From: Cellvibrio polysaccharolyticus
Lineage (GTDB): Bacteria > Pseudomonadota > Gammaproteobacteria > Pseudomonadales > Cellvibrionaceae
Length of the DNA: 64,000 bases
Direction of reading: 5' to 3'
NCBI RefSeq assembly: GCF_015182315.1
Contig: NZ_PRDL01000001.1
Coordinates: forward strand, 2,108,001 to 2,172,000
This document shows, piece after piece, positions 63,457-64,000 of this stretch; the stretch's first letter is position 1, and each line of letters begins with the position of its first letter. The notes below the pieces were generated by a model. It was not told where the DNA came from, did not search any database, and saw nothing but the letters and a program-made list of their open reading frames with translations. A program made the position numbers and the translations under genes.

Positions 63457-63489
63457 GCATCGTTACGCGGATTTTATACGTAACGATGC
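63457..63489. repeat. 11-bp perfect inverted repeat downstream of rhlE
   Basis: GCATCGTTACG (63457-63467) and CGTAACGATGC (63479-63489) are perfect inverted copies around 11 nt. It sits 9 bp past the rhlE stop on the minus strand. It forms a strong hairpin without a T run. Confidence 0.6.
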
Positions 63490-63498
63490 GGGGCAAAA

Positions 63499-64000
63499 TC
63501 AGGCAGACGTCTTCGGCGCTGCTCTTCTTGGGCCTGAAGAGTGGGAACCGCTTCCTTTACGGTGTCCTGTCGCCGCCGGCTTGCCTTTTTGATTGCCATT
63601 GGCCGGCTTTGCGCCCAGCTTCGGCTTGTTACTGGCCGCACCTGGTTTTCTTGGTGCACCACGACCGCCTCCATTGTTGTTGCGGGCAATGGTGGTATTA
63701 CGGCCGAGCTGAATAGGCTCGGGAGCAATGGTCGGATCCGGCTCGAAGCCTTCAATCACCACCTTTTCAATATCCCGCTTGATCAGCTTTTCAATATCGC
63801 GCAGAAATTTGTGCTCATCAATACACACCAATGACACGGCTTCACCCTCGCGCTCGGCGCGACCGGTACGACCAATGCGGTGTACATAGTCTTCCGGCAC
63901 GTTGGGCAATTCATAATTGACGACGTGCGGCAGCTGATCAATATCAATACCGCGCGCGGCGATATCGGTAGCTACCAATGCGCGCACGCCGCCATTTTTA
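63499..64000 (-). CDS. rhlE: DEAD-box RNA helicase RhlE-like, C-terminal part (5' truncated by window)
   Basis: The frame is open to the window edge and gives 166 residues plus a partial codon. It begins within helicase motif V (NGGVRALVATDIAARGID), followed by VNYELPNVPEDYVHRIGRTGRAEREG (motif VI) as in RhlE. A basic, Gly-, Asn- and Lys-rich tail of about 70 residues (NNNGGGRGAPRKPG, HRKGSGSHSSG) follows, typical of RhlE and used for RNA binding. It unwinds RNA in ribosome assembly and RNA decay. The rest lies beyond the window. Confidence 0.9.
   Translation of the reverse strand, partial: KNGGVRALVATDIAARGIDIDQLPHVVNYELPNVPEDYVHRIGRTGRAEREGEAVSLVCIDEHKFLRDIEKLIKRDIEKVVIEGFEPDPTIAPEPIQLGRNTTIARNNNGGGRGAPRKPGAASNKPKLGAKPANGNQKGKPAATGHRKGSGSHSSGPRRAAPKTSA

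Noticed and set aside
1..64000. tRNA or rRNA genes, insertion sequences and integrases
   Set aside because: I looked through the longer gaps for cloverleaf features, terminal inverted repeats and transposase or integrase motifs and saw none. A tRNAscan or Rfam run would settle it.

Overview
This 64 kb stretch is chromosomal DNA of a gammaproteobacterium. Gene content and order (prfB-lysS, nqrABCDEF-apbE-nqrM, mfd-csiV, a flagellin-flaG-fliD-fliS-fleQ block like that of Pseudomonas, a secreted GH18 enzyme, several carbohydrate-related membrane proteins) suggest a polysaccharide-degrading marine or soil member of the Cellvibrionaceae or a relative. That placement is inference from gene content, not from a phylogenetic marker.

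Layout. 1-5.5 kb: the end of a MATE efflux pump, then a leftward cluster of a GtrA-like flippase, a GtrB-like polyprenyl-phosphate glycosyltransferase and two large GT-C membrane glycosyltransferases, each with a probable extracytoplasmic sugar-binding-like domain. 5.9-18.2 kb: mostly housekeeping genes: prfB (with its programmed frameshift), lysS, an RluA-family pseudouridine synthase, yaeQ, cnoX, a mutarotase-like lipoprotein, DAHP synthase, a histone-H1-like basic protein, tsaB, an M18 aminopeptidase and trpS. 18.2-29.9 kb: a complete type I-F CRISPR-Cas system (cas1, cas2-3, csy1, csy2, csy3, cas6f) followed by a leader with two IHF-type sites and an array of 50 identical 28-bp repeats plus one degenerate terminal repeat, enclosing 50 spacers.

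30-43.4 kb: csiV and mfd (leftward), then the Na+-translocating NADH:quinone oxidoreductase operon with its FMN transferase ApbE and maturation factor NqrM, then the soluble transhydrogenase SthA. 43.6-51.5 kb: a ComEA-like protein, pyrF, cmk, and sugar-nucleotide genes (cpsG, galU, manC, ugd) that would make GDP-mannose, UDP-glucose and UDP-glucuronate for surface polysaccharide. 51.5-62 kb: a flagellar filament block with two flagellins, FlaG, FliD, two FliS paralogues, two FliT-like small proteins and the master regulator FleQ. Promoter sequences suggest that one flagellin, fliD and fliS are read by sigma-28, while the second flagellin is read by sigma-54. 62.3-64 kb: a secreted GH18 glycosidase and the C-terminal part of an RhlE-type RNA helicase.

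I did not find a clearly new defence or metabolic system. The points most worth checking are a 17-codon mini-ORF coupled to csy1, a perfect intrinsic terminator buried in the signal-peptide codons of apbE, the two GT-C enzymes with fused sugar-binding-like domains, the split sigma-factor control of the flagellins, and a LacI-type operator at the GH18 gene.
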